A stretch of 49,439 bases of DNA from NCBI GenBank assembly GCA_013214205.1, contig JABSPQ010000005.1, positions 1-49,439 of the forward strand, written 5' to 3'. Below, in pieces: positions 17,601 through 24,119 of this stretch. How positions within the stretch are numbered: the first letter of the stretch is position 1; each line of letters begins with the position of its first letter. The notes beneath the pieces are model-generated. The model had not been told where the DNA came from. It was given only the letters and a program-made list of their open reading frames with translations, and searched no databases. Origin of the DNA: Flavobacteriales bacterium. GTDB taxonomy: Bacteria > Bacteroidota > Bacteroidia > DT-38. The position numbers and the translations under genes are program-made.

Positions 17601-18407
17601 ATCCCTGATAACAATCCAATAGGAATTTTTGATTCTGGCATTGGCGGCCTAACAGTCGCCAAGGCCATTACGAAATTGTTACCCAAAGAGAACATCATCT
17701 ACTTTGGCGACACTGCGCATTTTCCATACGGAGATAAATCACCAGAATCTATCCGCTTATACTCTAAGCGGATTTCTAGTTTTCTGCTTAACAAGGGCTG
17801 TAAAACAATTGTTATAGCATGCAATACAGCTTCGGCTTTCGGCTATAAAAGCACCAAAGAGTATTTACAAGGCAAAGTTAAGTTGGTTAACGTAATCGAT
17901 CCTGTAGTGGAGCATGTTGCCAAAAAGTACAAAGGAAAAAAAGTTGGGATTATTGGCACTAAGGGAACCATTGGTTCTAGGATCTATAACAATCGAATTA
18001 AAAAATTAAGGCCCGACATTAAAACCACTTCTTTGGCAACTCCCTTACTTGCCCCTATGATTGAAGAGGGTTTTTACGACAATACAATTAGTAGAACGAT
18101 CATAAATTCTTATTTATCAAAGCCGTCGTTTAAAGGAATTGATGCCTTAGTACTTGCTTGCACACATTACCCGCTTATTAAAAACGAAGTAAGTGAGTTT
18201 TACGAGTCTCACACCGACATACTAGACTCTGCCTCCATTGTTGCCGAAAAGATTAAACAGGTGCTTATAAAGGCTAAAATCGAAAGGAAAACAGGTAAGC
18301 CAAAACATCAGTTTTATGTATCCGATTACACGGCCGCTTACGAAGAAAGCACCAAGATTTTCTTCAGCGATAAAATCCACTTAGACGAAGTGCGACTTTG
18401 GGACTAA
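17601..18407 (+). CDS. murI: Glutamate racemase, no canonical start codon
   Basis: Racemase that supplies D-glutamate for peptidoglycan. The frame contains the full catalytic set: Asp11 in GIFDSGIGG, Cys74 in ACNTA and Cys187 in ACTHYP. From the upstream stop (17586-17588) to that first motif there is no ATG, GTG or TTG. Homologues begin roughly M-x-D-N-N-P-I-G-I-F-D-S-G, and the matching codon here is ATC at 17601, giving 268 residues, the normal length; ATA at 17619 is an alternative. The first in-frame TTG (17676) would remove the catalytic aspartate and is rejected. Either a rare start is used, perhaps helped by coupling to ompH, or a point mutation or sequencing error has altered the ATG. 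Confidence 0.88.
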   Translation: MPDNNPIGIFDSGIGGLTVAKAITKLLPKENIIYFGDTAHFPYGDKSPESIRLYSKRISSFLLNKGCKTIVIACNTASAFGYKSTKEYLQGKVKLVNVIDPVVEHVAKKYKGKKVGIIGTKGTIGSRIYNNRIKKLRPDIKTTSLATPLLAPMIEEGFYDNTISRTIINSYLSKPSFKGIDALVLACTHYPLIKNEVSEFYESHTDILDSASIVAEKIKQVLIKAKIERKTGKPKHQFYVSDYTAAYEESTKIFFSDKIHLDEVRLWD

Positions 18408-18530
18408 TAGAAGCACCTCACGCGAATAAAGTCACCGACTGGATTTCTATTCTTGTAAAACCAAGAGCGCACAGGATTTCCAATTCCACAATGTAATGTG
18501 TTCTATAAAATATTATAGAGTGGTATTTTA

Positions 18531-18590
18531 GCTAATAACATCAACCCTTCTATCAAATTCAGGTTTGGTTCGAGTCCTTCTCTCCCTACT
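18531..18590. repeat. Imperfect direct repeat, copy A (left of the XRE module)
   Basis: Aligns without gaps to 19469-19524: 27 of the first 35 positions agree, sharing GCTA, ACCCTTCT-like, AAATT and AGGTT blocks, with weaker similarity beyond. The tail GGTTTGGTTCGAGTCC looks like a tRNA T-arm, but no cloverleaf can be built. The two copies flank the XRE/membrane pair. Confidence 0.55.
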
Positions 18591-18595
18591 AAGAG

Positions 18596-18636
18596 AAAAA
18601 GCCTGATAAACATTGTTTATCAGGCTTTTTGTTTTT
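18596..18636. terminator. Bidirectional intrinsic terminator
   Basis: Perfect 11-bp stem GCCTGATAAAC / GTTTATCAGGC (18601-18611 and 18615-18625) with an ATT loop, an A run on the left and TTTTTGTTTTT on the right. It can end the rightward envelope operon (after murI) and the leftward XRE operon. Confidence 0.9.
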
Positions 18637-18721
18637 GGATGCTTCTAAAGCATTTGCAAAATGCCAAGATAGTTAAGGTGTAGTTTACAACAACATCAAG
18701 TTGGGGGTATTTGTAACGAAA

Positions 18722-18925
18722 TCAAGGAGTAATCACATCTGGAAAAAACACCTCTTCTATTGATAATTCAAATACTTTTGCAATATCATAAGCTAATTTT
18801 AAAGAGGGATTGTATTTACCTTTTTCCAAAAACACAATTGTTTCCCTCCGAACTCCAACTTGTACTGCTAAGTCATTTTGAGTAAGTGATTTTAATGCTC
18901 TAAGCTCTCTAACTTTATTAATCAT
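18722..18925 (-). CDS. Small XRE-family transcriptional regulator
   Basis: 67 residues consisting of one helix-turn-helix domain: [20 protein letters not shown], then [19 protein letters not shown] (recognition helix) and the last helices ending EVFFPD. This is the minimal Cro/CI-like regulator of the YozG type. Its start overlaps the end of the upstream membrane-protein gene by 8 bases, so the two are cotranscribed from the promoter at 19358-19387. Such pairs (small XRE repressor plus small membrane protein) are widespread and often mobile; the regulator probably controls its own operon. The target is unknown. Confidence 0.88.
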   Translation of the reverse strand: MINKVRELRALKSLTQNDLAVQVGVRRETIVFLEKGKYNPSLKLAYDIAKVFELSIEEVFFPDVITP

Positions 18926-19334
18926 TAATGTGTCCTGATCTTTTTAAGTATATATAGACTGAAATGTAAATTAACAAACTACCGTAAATTCCAAATGCCA
19001 AAATTCCATCACATTTTGCATCAATTGCGAGGTGGTTAAGATTGGCAAACAAAAATATTAGAACATATAAAAACAAGCTTCCCGCAAAAGAGTAGTGCCC
19101 TGTATATACTTCGATTTTTCTAGTCATTTCATCTTCATCTATAATGCCTTCTTTAATTTCAGCTACACGTTTTCTTAAAAACCATGTATATAGGATTACT
19201 GTTATGAAAGCTAAAATAGCAACAGTTATGTTTAAAGCGGACCATTCTAATTTGGAAGAATAATAAAGTACTGAAACAGTTAAATATGCTAAAAGTATTA
19301 GAGCCAAAAGAAATTCTTTAGTGATTGATTTCAT
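18918..19334 (-). CDS. Small four-helix membrane protein (DUF2178-like)
   Basis: 138 residues with four hydrophobic segments: about 7-24, 36-52, 84-101 and 110-128. Between the second and third is a charged loop with [13 protein letters not shown], the D-E-x-T-x-K-I pattern seen in DUF2178-type proteins that are encoded beside small XRE regulators. The frame is open for another 39 codons upstream, but that part would cover the promoter, and the ATG at 19334 starts just before the first helix, so it is preferred. Function is unknown. The link with the XRE gene suggests a membrane-signalling or stress module, but this is inference. Confidence 0.75.
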   Translation of the reverse strand: MKSITKEFLLALILLAYLTVSVLYYSSKLEWSALNITVAILAFITVILYTWFLRKRVAEIKEGIIDEDEMTRKIEVYTGHYSFAGSLFLYVLIFLFANLNHLAIDAKCDGILAFGIYGSLLIYISVYIYLKRSGHIND

Positions 19335-19357
19335 ATAAATGTTATTTATTTCTAACG

Positions 19358-19387
19358 CAAAGTTAGGTTGTTCTAACACTAATCCAA
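19358..19387 (-). promoter_or_regulatory. Bacteroidota-type promoter of the XRE/membrane-protein operon
   Basis: On the minus strand TTG (19387-19385), exactly 19 bases, then TAACTTTG (19365-19358): a full match to TTG-N19-TAnnTTTG. It lies 23 bases before the ATG at 19334. Within the spacer GTTAG-N6-CTAAC forms an inverted repeat that partly overlaps the -7 box and could be the XRE operator. Confidence 0.7.
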
Positions 19388-19468
19388 AAAATGTTAAAAG
19401 AATATTATAGAATTCTATGTAAAGCACTTGGTTACAAGCGTTAACCCTCAATAATTAGCCGTATACGG

Positions 19469-19524
19469 GCTAGTAATACCATCCCTTCTTCTAAATTTAG
19501 GTTCGATCGTCGTCCCTTTCCCGC
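19469..19524. repeat. Imperfect direct repeat, copy B (right of the XRE module)
   Basis: Partner of 18531-18590 in the same orientation, starting 938 bases downstream of it and lying directly against the 3' end of the carbonic anhydrase gene. Shares the GCTA, ATCCCTTCT, AAATT and AGGTT blocks. Could be a recombination scar, an attachment-like site or a dispersed intergenic repeat. Confidence 0.55.
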
Positions 19525-19531
19525 TCAAAAA

Positions 19532-20047
19532 CTACTCCTTAAACCAACTTGAATATTTTATGTAGCTATTGGCAATTCTGTTGATCTGTCCTTCTAATTG
19601 CTCCTTACTTACATTCTTAATTTTCTTTGCAGGTACACCAGCCCAAAGAGAACCCGATTCCACAATAGTCCCTTCTAAAACGACGGCCCCAGCAGCAATT
19701 AACGAGTTCTCATGAATCACTGCGTTGTCCATTATAATTGATCCCATGCCAATCAATACATTGTCGTGCACCGTGCAACCATGCACCATTGCACCATGCC
19801 CAATAGAAACATTATTGCCAATAGTAGTTCCCGATTTTTCGAATGTGCCGTGAATCACAGCATTGTCTTGAATGTTCACCTTATTTCCAATTTTAATAAA
19901 GTTAACATCGCCTCTAACAACGGCATTAAACCATATACTGCATTGACTTCCCATGGAAACCTCGCCCACAATAGTGCAATTTTCTGCGATAAAACAATCT
20001 TCTCCTATTTGAGGTTCGAAGCCCCTAACTGCTCTGATTAATGCCAT
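19532..20047 (-). CDS. Gamma-carbonic anhydrase family protein (left-handed beta-helix)
   Basis: 171 residues built almost wholly of hexapeptide repeats that form a left-handed beta-helix, with a C-terminal amphipathic helix (QINRIANSYIKYSSWFKE). The three histidines expected to bind zinc are present at 66 (VIHGT), 84 (IGHGA) and 89 (VHG). This matches the YrdA/PaaY group of gamma-class carbonic anhydrases, trimers with the metal between subunits. Whether it hydrates CO2 cannot be told; many members show weak or no activity. It is monocistronic and diverges from nfu. Confidence 0.88.
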   Translation of the reverse strand: MALIRAVRGFEPQIGEDCFIAENCTIVGEVSMGSQCSIWFNAVVRGDVNFIKIGNKVNIQDNAVIHGTFEKSGTTIGNNVSIGHGAMVHGCTVHDNVLIGMGSIIMDNAVIHENSLIAAGAVVLEGTIVESGSLWAGVPAKKIKNVSKEQLEGQINRIANSYIKYSSWFKE

Positions 20048-20073
20048 AGTAAAGGTTTAAGCTTATTTATTAG

Positions 20074-20081
20074 TACTTTTG
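20074..20081 (+). promoter_or_regulatory. Putative -7 box for nfu
   Basis: TACTTTTG matches TAnnTTTG, 28 bases before the ATG at 20110. No clear -33 element is seen. Confidence 0.35.
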
Positions 20082-20109
20082 TAATACATTCAAAGATAAA
20101 AATATTCGT

Positions 20110-20739
20110 ATGGAAGCACCTCCCAAAATGGTAAATGTATTCGCAGAGAGTACACCCAACCCTACTTCATTAAAATTTGTAGCAGATATTATGCTCGTTC
20201 AGGGTAATGATTCTTATGAGTTTTTATCTAAAGAAGACGCTAAAAAGTCTCCTTTGGCAGCGGAATTATTCAATTTTCCTTTTGTTAAAGGAATTTTTAT
20301 CGCTGCTAATTTTGTAACAATCACTAAGAATGATTTTATAGAATGGCATGAAGTAATGAACGAAATGAGAACTTTTATCAAAGAGTTTTTGATGGACGGC
20401 AAACAAGTAGTAAACAACGCGCCAACTCTTCAAACAAGCGATTCTGGAGATGAGTCTGCTGCCCCTGCTGTAGATGGTGGGATTGAAGTTGATGTAGATC
20501 GCCTTACCGAAACGGAAAGACAAATTGTAGGAATTCTTGATGAATACATCCGACCAGCTGTAGAAGGCGATGGTGGAGCCATCAATTTTAAATCTTTTGA
20601 AGATGGTGTAGTTACCGTAATATTAAGAGGTGCTTGCAGTGGATGTCCATCGTCCACAGTAACTTTAAAATCGGGAATAGAAGCATTGCTTCAAAAAATG
20701 GTTCCAGAAGTAAAAGAAGTTATTGCTGAGCAGCTTTAA
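20110..20739 (+). CDS. Nfu-type iron-sulfur carrier (NifU domain protein)
   Basis: 209 residues in two domains. Residues 8-95 are the Nfu N-terminal domain (FAESTPNPTSLKF, FPFVKGIFI); after an acidic, alanine-rich linker (about 105-125) comes the NifU C-terminal domain (133-209) with CSGC at 176-179, the cysteine pair that holds a 4Fe-4S cluster at the dimer interface. Nfu proteins carry assembled clusters to target enzymes. The start could also be Met7. The gene is single, divergent from the carbonic anhydrase and convergent with the AlbA_2 gene, 8 bases from its stop. Confidence 0.93.
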   Translation: MEAPPKMVNVFAESTPNPTSLKFVADIMLVQGNDSYEFLSKEDAKKSPLAAELFNFPFVKGIFIAANFVTITKNDFIEWHEVMNEMRTFIKEFLMDGKQVVNNAPTLQTSDSGDESAAPAVDGGIEVDVDRLTETERQIVGILDEYIRPAVEGDGGAINFKSFEDGVVTVILRGACSGCPSSTVTLKSGIEALLQKMVPEVKEVIAEQL

Positions 20740-20747
20740 CCAATAAC

Positions 20748-21656
20748 CTAGATCTTTAATCTGTAAGTCATAGTTTCCGAAACGAGCGACATTCCTTCGG
20801 CAGCAGCGCTATACTCTATTTTAAGAGGAGGTAATTCTGTTGTACCTGCAGGGAGCTCAATTTCAAGTTGATCTACTTGTAAAAGTACACCTGGATATAT
20901 TACCTGCTCTGGCTTTGCTATATAAACTTCAAAACCATCTCCTTGATCTAGCCCTTTCTCCATACCGGTATTCATAGCACCGCCTAACCCAAACTGACTA
21001 TACTTGTATGGTAAATTAATTTTAATTCTAAGCATTGGAAATTTCGCAATGGTGATGCCCGTATTAGAAAGTCCGAAAATTATGGTGTAAGAATTACCAG
21101 TAGATTCGGTTGGTGTTGCACCGTAAACGATTAATTCCAAATTAGGAATCTGATTTCGCGACAACATGTCGGTTACATCAAAATGTTCACATTTGTAAAA
21201 AATAGCTCCATTACGTTTAAAGTATACCTTTTTGAAGTTGTCCATGTGGGGCGCATTCAAACTAGACGGAACGTACGTAGCTGCAAATCCAACATTACTA
21301 GCCTCTTCAATCATTCGGTGTTTTACACCAGAGATAGCGGGGCTTACAACAGTTTCTGTAGCTTCATTTAAAAACTCCATGAAACCATTTAAATCTTTGA
21401 TTGGGTTTTTTCTTGTTGCCGATCCATTGCCATTGTCGTCCTTTTTTACAAAAACGCCCCAAACAACAATTCCTCCTTGCGAATTAGCAAAACCAGACAT
21501 GGCTCTTGCTAACATTTCTAAATCAAAATTACCTTCGCCAATAGCCGGGTAATTCACAGTTTGAAATTCAAGAGTAAGGTTTTCCTCTTGCATTTCTTTG
21601 ATATATCTGTCAATCTCAGATGTTGTGATGTTGTCAAACACCTCTACTAGTGTCAT
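20748..21656 (-). CDS. AlbA_2 (Schlafen-like) domain protein
   Basis: 302 residues. The N-terminal part (about 20-150) has the pattern of the AlbA_2/divergent AAA_4 domain: an E-F-Q-T-like opening (NLTLEFQTVNY), the central MARAMSGFANSQGGIVVWGV, and YFKRNGAIFYK. In this family the NSxGG-type loop contributes to nucleic-acid or nucleotide binding. The C-terminal half resembles a beta-sandwich with no motif I recognise (LELIVYGATPTES...LKIEYSAAAEG). It follows aspS by 18 bases and is probably cotranscribed with it. Roles proposed for the family range from transcription regulation to RNA cleavage; none can be assigned here. Confidence 0.7.
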   Translation of the reverse strand: MTLVEVFDNITTSEIDRYIKEMQEENLTLEFQTVNYPAIGEGNFDLEMLARAMSGFANSQGGIVVWGVFVKKDDNGNGSATRKNPIKDLNGFMEFLNEATETVVSPAISGVKHRMIEEASNVGFAATYVPSSLNAPHMDNFKKVYFKRNGAIFYKCEHFDVTDMLSRNQIPNLELIVYGATPTESTGNSYTIIFGLSNTGITIAKFPMLRIKINLPYKYSQFGLGGAMNTGMEKGLDQGDGFEVYIAKPEQVIYPGVLLQVDQLEIELPAGTTELPPLKIEYSAAAEGMSLVSETMTYRLKI

Positions 21657-21674
21657 ATGCGATCTTATATTTAA

Positions 21675-23420
21675 TTACTTTCTTACCGATAAACTTAACT
21701 CTTTGAGTTGCTCCTCATCCAATTCGGAAGGTGCGTCTATCATAACATCTCTGCCCGAATTATTTTTTGGGAATGCGATGTAATCCCTAATAGAATCCGA
21801 TCCCCCAAATAAAGCACAAAGTCGGTCAAATCCAAATGCGATTCCTCCGTGAGGTGGTGCACCAAATCCAAATGCATCCATTAAAAAACCAAACTGTGCT
21901 TTGGCTTCTTCAGGTGAGAAATCTAAGAGCTCAAGCATTAATTCTTGCTGATCTCGTTTATTAATTCTAATTGATCCTCCGCCAACTTCAACGCCGTTAA
22001 TTACCATATCGTACGCGTTTGCTCTCACATTCTTCGGATCGGTTTTTAACATTGCAGCATCATCTGCCAAAGGTGCGGTAAACGGGTGATGCATTGCGTG
22101 ATATTTATCTTCTTCCTCATCGTAATCGAAAAGCGGGAAATCTACTACCCACAGACATTCGAATTTGTCCTTTGGTCGCAATTCCAATTTATTACCCATT
22201 TCTAAGCGGAGTTCGCTCATTGCTTTTCGAGTGTTAGATTCCTTGCCAGCTAATACGAGAATTAAATCACCAGGTTGCGCATCAAAAATATTTACCCATT
22301 TCGCTAAGGCATCTGCATCGTAAAACTTATCTACGGACGATTTTAAAGTACCGTCCTCATTCACTTTCAGGTAAATCATACCTGTAGCTCCAATTTGTGG
22401 ACGTTTTACCCAATCAATTAATTGATCGGTTTGTTTACGCGAATAACCAGCACAACCCGGAGCGCAAATTCCAACCACTAATTCTGCATCATCAAAAACT
22501 TTAAATCCAGCACCAGAAACAGCCTCGCCCATATTGTGCAGCTCCATTCCAAAACGAAGGTCGGGTTTGTCGTTTCCGTATCGCTCCAACGCTTCTGAGT
22601 ATGGCATTAACGGAAAATCGCCTAAATCAATTCCTTTTTCATATTTAAAAAGATGCTTTACCAATCCTTCAAATACCTCAATTATATCTTCGCGCTCTAC
22701 AAACGACATTTCGCAATCTATCTGCGTAAATTCTGGCTGACGATCTGCTCTTAAGTCCTCGTCTCTAAAGCATTTTACTATCTGAAAGTATTTATCTAAA
22801 CCGCCTACCATAAGCAATTGCTTAAAGGTTTGTGGCGATTGAGGAAGTGCATAAAATTGCCCTTCGTTCATTCTCGATGGAACTACAAAATCTCTTGCTC
22901 CTTCTGGCGTAGATTTAATTAAAACAGGAGTTTCAACCTCTATAAAACCTTGACCGTCTAAATAATTTCTAATTTCTTTGCCCAGTTTACTTCTCAGAAT
23001 CAAACTGTTTTTAACCACATTTCTTCTAATATCGAGGTAACGGTACTTCATTCTAATATCTTCACCACCATCGGTAACATCCTCAATAGTAAAAGGCGGT
23101 ACTTTCGATTCGTTTAATATTTCGATGCTCGAAACAATCACCTCAATATCGCCAGTGGCAATTTTTTTGTTCTTGTTGCTTCTTTCGGTTACTTCACCTT
23201 CGATTTTTATAACCCACTCCCGGCCTAGTTTTCTAGCCTCTGCACAAAGCTCAGCGCTTACGTCCTCGTTAAAAGCAAGTTGGGTAATTCCGTATCTATC
23301 TCTGAGATCGATGAAAGTCATCCCGCCAAAATCTCTTGCAATTTGTACCCAGCCAGATAGGGTAACTTTTTGGCCTATTTGTTCGGCACTTAACTCTCCA
23401 CATGTATGACTTCGTAGCAT
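21675..23420 (-). CDS. aspS: Aspartyl-tRNA synthetase
   Basis: 581-residue class IIb synthetase of the bacterial type. Order: N-terminal OB-fold anticodon-binding domain ([22 protein letters not shown]), motif 1 region ([18 protein letters not shown]), motif 2 ([18 protein letters not shown]), the bacterial GAD insertion (about 285-410) and motif 3 near the end ([15 protein letters not shown]). Length is normal for bacterial AspRS (about 580-590). The AlbA_2 gene follows closely downstream, and tadA diverges upstream. Confidence 0.98.
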   Translation of the reverse strand: MLRSHTCGELSAEQIGQKVTLSGWVQIARDFGGMTFIDLRDRYGITQLAFNEDVSAELCAEARKLGREWVIKIEGEVTERSNKNKKIATGDIEVIVSSIEILNESKVPPFTIEDVTDGGEDIRMKYRYLDIRRNVVKNSLILRSKLGKEIRNYLDGQGFIEVETPVLIKSTPEGARDFVVPSRMNEGQFYALPQSPQTFKQLLMVGGLDKYFQIVKCFRDEDLRADRQPEFTQIDCEMSFVEREDIIEVFEGLVKHLFKYEKGIDLGDFPLMPYSEALERYGNDKPDLRFGMELHNMGEAVSGAGFKVFDDAELVVGICAPGCAGYSRKQTDQLIDWVKRPQIGATGMIYLKVNEDGTLKSSVDKFYDADALAKWVNIFDAQPGDLILVLAGKESNTRKAMSELRLEMGNKLELRPKDKFECLWVVDFPLFDYDEEEDKYHAMHHPFTAPLADDAAMLKTDPKNVRANAYDMVINGVEVGGGSIRINKRDQQELMLELLDFSPEEAKAQFGFLMDAFGFGAPPHGGIAFGFDRLCALFGGSDSIRDYIAFPKNNSGRDVMIDAPSELDEEQLKELSLSVRK

Positions 23421-23489
23421 TTCCGCGTTTTTGATGGGTAGCGAAAGTACAAAACAAATCAGTAGATTTATAATTGAAAATAGAAGAGG

Positions 23490-23936
23490 ATGGCACTAAT
23501 AGAATTCAACGACGAATATTTCATGAAACAGGCTTTCAAAGAAGCTCAACACGCTTTTGATGAAGGGGAAGTTCCGATAGGTGCCGTAATTGTTTGCAAT
23601 AATAAAATTATTGCGAGAGCGCACAACCAAACCGAACGACTGAACGACGTTACGGCGCATGCAGAGATTTTGGCTTATACCAGCGCAACCGAATATATTG
23701 GGAGCAAGTATTTAAAAAAATGCACCTTATATGTTACGCTCGAACCTTGTGCCATGTGCGCAGGTGCTTGTTCTTGGTCGCAAATTAGCAACATCGTTTA
23801 TGGCGCATCCGATCCAAAAAAAGGATTTACCTCGGTTGGTTCCAATATGCTTCACCCGAAAACGGTGGTTAAAAGTGGAATTATGAAGGTAGTTTGCGGA
23901 GAAATTATCAAACAGTTTTTTGAAGCGAAGAGGTAA
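23490..23936 (+). CDS. tadA: tRNA-specific adenosine deaminase
   Basis: 148-residue cytidine-deaminase-fold enzyme that makes inosine at position 34 of tRNA-Arg(ACG). Zinc ligands and catalytic base are His57 and Glu59 in HAE, and Cys87 and Cys90 in PCAMC. The helix VPIGAVIV and the ending [12 protein letters not shown], which reaches the RNA, are typical of TadA rather than guanine or cytosine deaminases. Length fits (about 145-160). Divergent from aspS. No recognisable -7 box is close to the ATG. Confidence 0.93.
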   Translation: MALIEFNDEYFMKQAFKEAQHAFDEGEVPIGAVIVCNNKIIARAHNQTERLNDVTAHAEILAYTSATEYIGSKYLKKCTLYVTLEPCAMCAGACSWSQISNIVYGASDPKKGFTSVGSNMLHPKTVVKSGIMKVVCGEIIKQFFEAKR

Positions 23937-24002
23937 AGTAATTGTAACGGCTTGGTGGTAATAAGCGCTTTAGTTAATATTATTGAGAGAGCAATACCGA
24001 AG

Positions 24003-24034
24003 CAGCCCGCCTGAACAGGTACAGACAGACACCT
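24003..24034. repeat. Degenerate G/C-rich repeat remnant
   Basis: The stretch from CAGCCCGCC to CAGACAGACACC, with an internal CCTGAACAGG dyad, resembles the CCTG/CAGG-rich intergenic repeats seen scattered in Bacteroidota genomes. It lies in the tadA/M16 convergent spacer. Only one copy is in this window. Confidence 0.35.
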
Positions 24035-24072
24035 TTTCCTTAATTAGCTTATACCCTTTTACAACTGTGGTG

Positions 24073-24114
24073 ATCCTGCTTCGCAGTTGTGCTGCGCACA
24101 CTTATTGTCAGGAT
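24073..24114. repeat. REP-like nested palindrome
   Basis: Outer arms ATCCTG / CAGGAT (24073-24078, 24109-24114) enclose an inner stem CGCAG-TTGTG-CTGCG (24082-24096). The form resembles the GTCATCCTG-type dispersed palindromes of Bacteroidota. It lies just past the M16 stop, but no T run follows, so it is not a standard terminator. Confidence 0.5.
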
Positions 24115-24119
24115 GACGT

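Larger units (their letters stand above)
18408..18721. other. Gene-free spacer after murI
   Basis: 314 bases with no credible reading frame. It holds a small AT-rich hairpin (TCTATAA, AATA, TTATAGA at 18502-18519), one copy of an imperfect direct repeat (18531-18590) and a strong bidirectional terminator (18601-18630). Nothing else was recognised. Confidence 0.7.

Noticed and set aside
17676-18407. murI starting at TTG 17676
   Set aside because: This start would remove the first 25 residues, including the GIFDSGIGG motif with the catalytic aspartate, all of which are encoded in the same frame just upstream.
18561-18590. Possible tRNA gene from the GGTTCGAGTCC sequence (and the similar GGTTCGATC at 19499)
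   Set aside because: The bases around the apparent T loop do not pair beyond two positions, and no anticodon or acceptor stem can be formed. Treated as part of a repeat instead.
19335-19451. N-terminal extension of the XRE-linked membrane protein
   Set aside because: It would place the best promoter of the window inside the coding sequence, and it begins far before the first transmembrane helix.
24073-24114. Terminator for tadA or the M16 gene
   Set aside because: The palindrome has no T run on either strand, and its form is that of a dispersed repeat.
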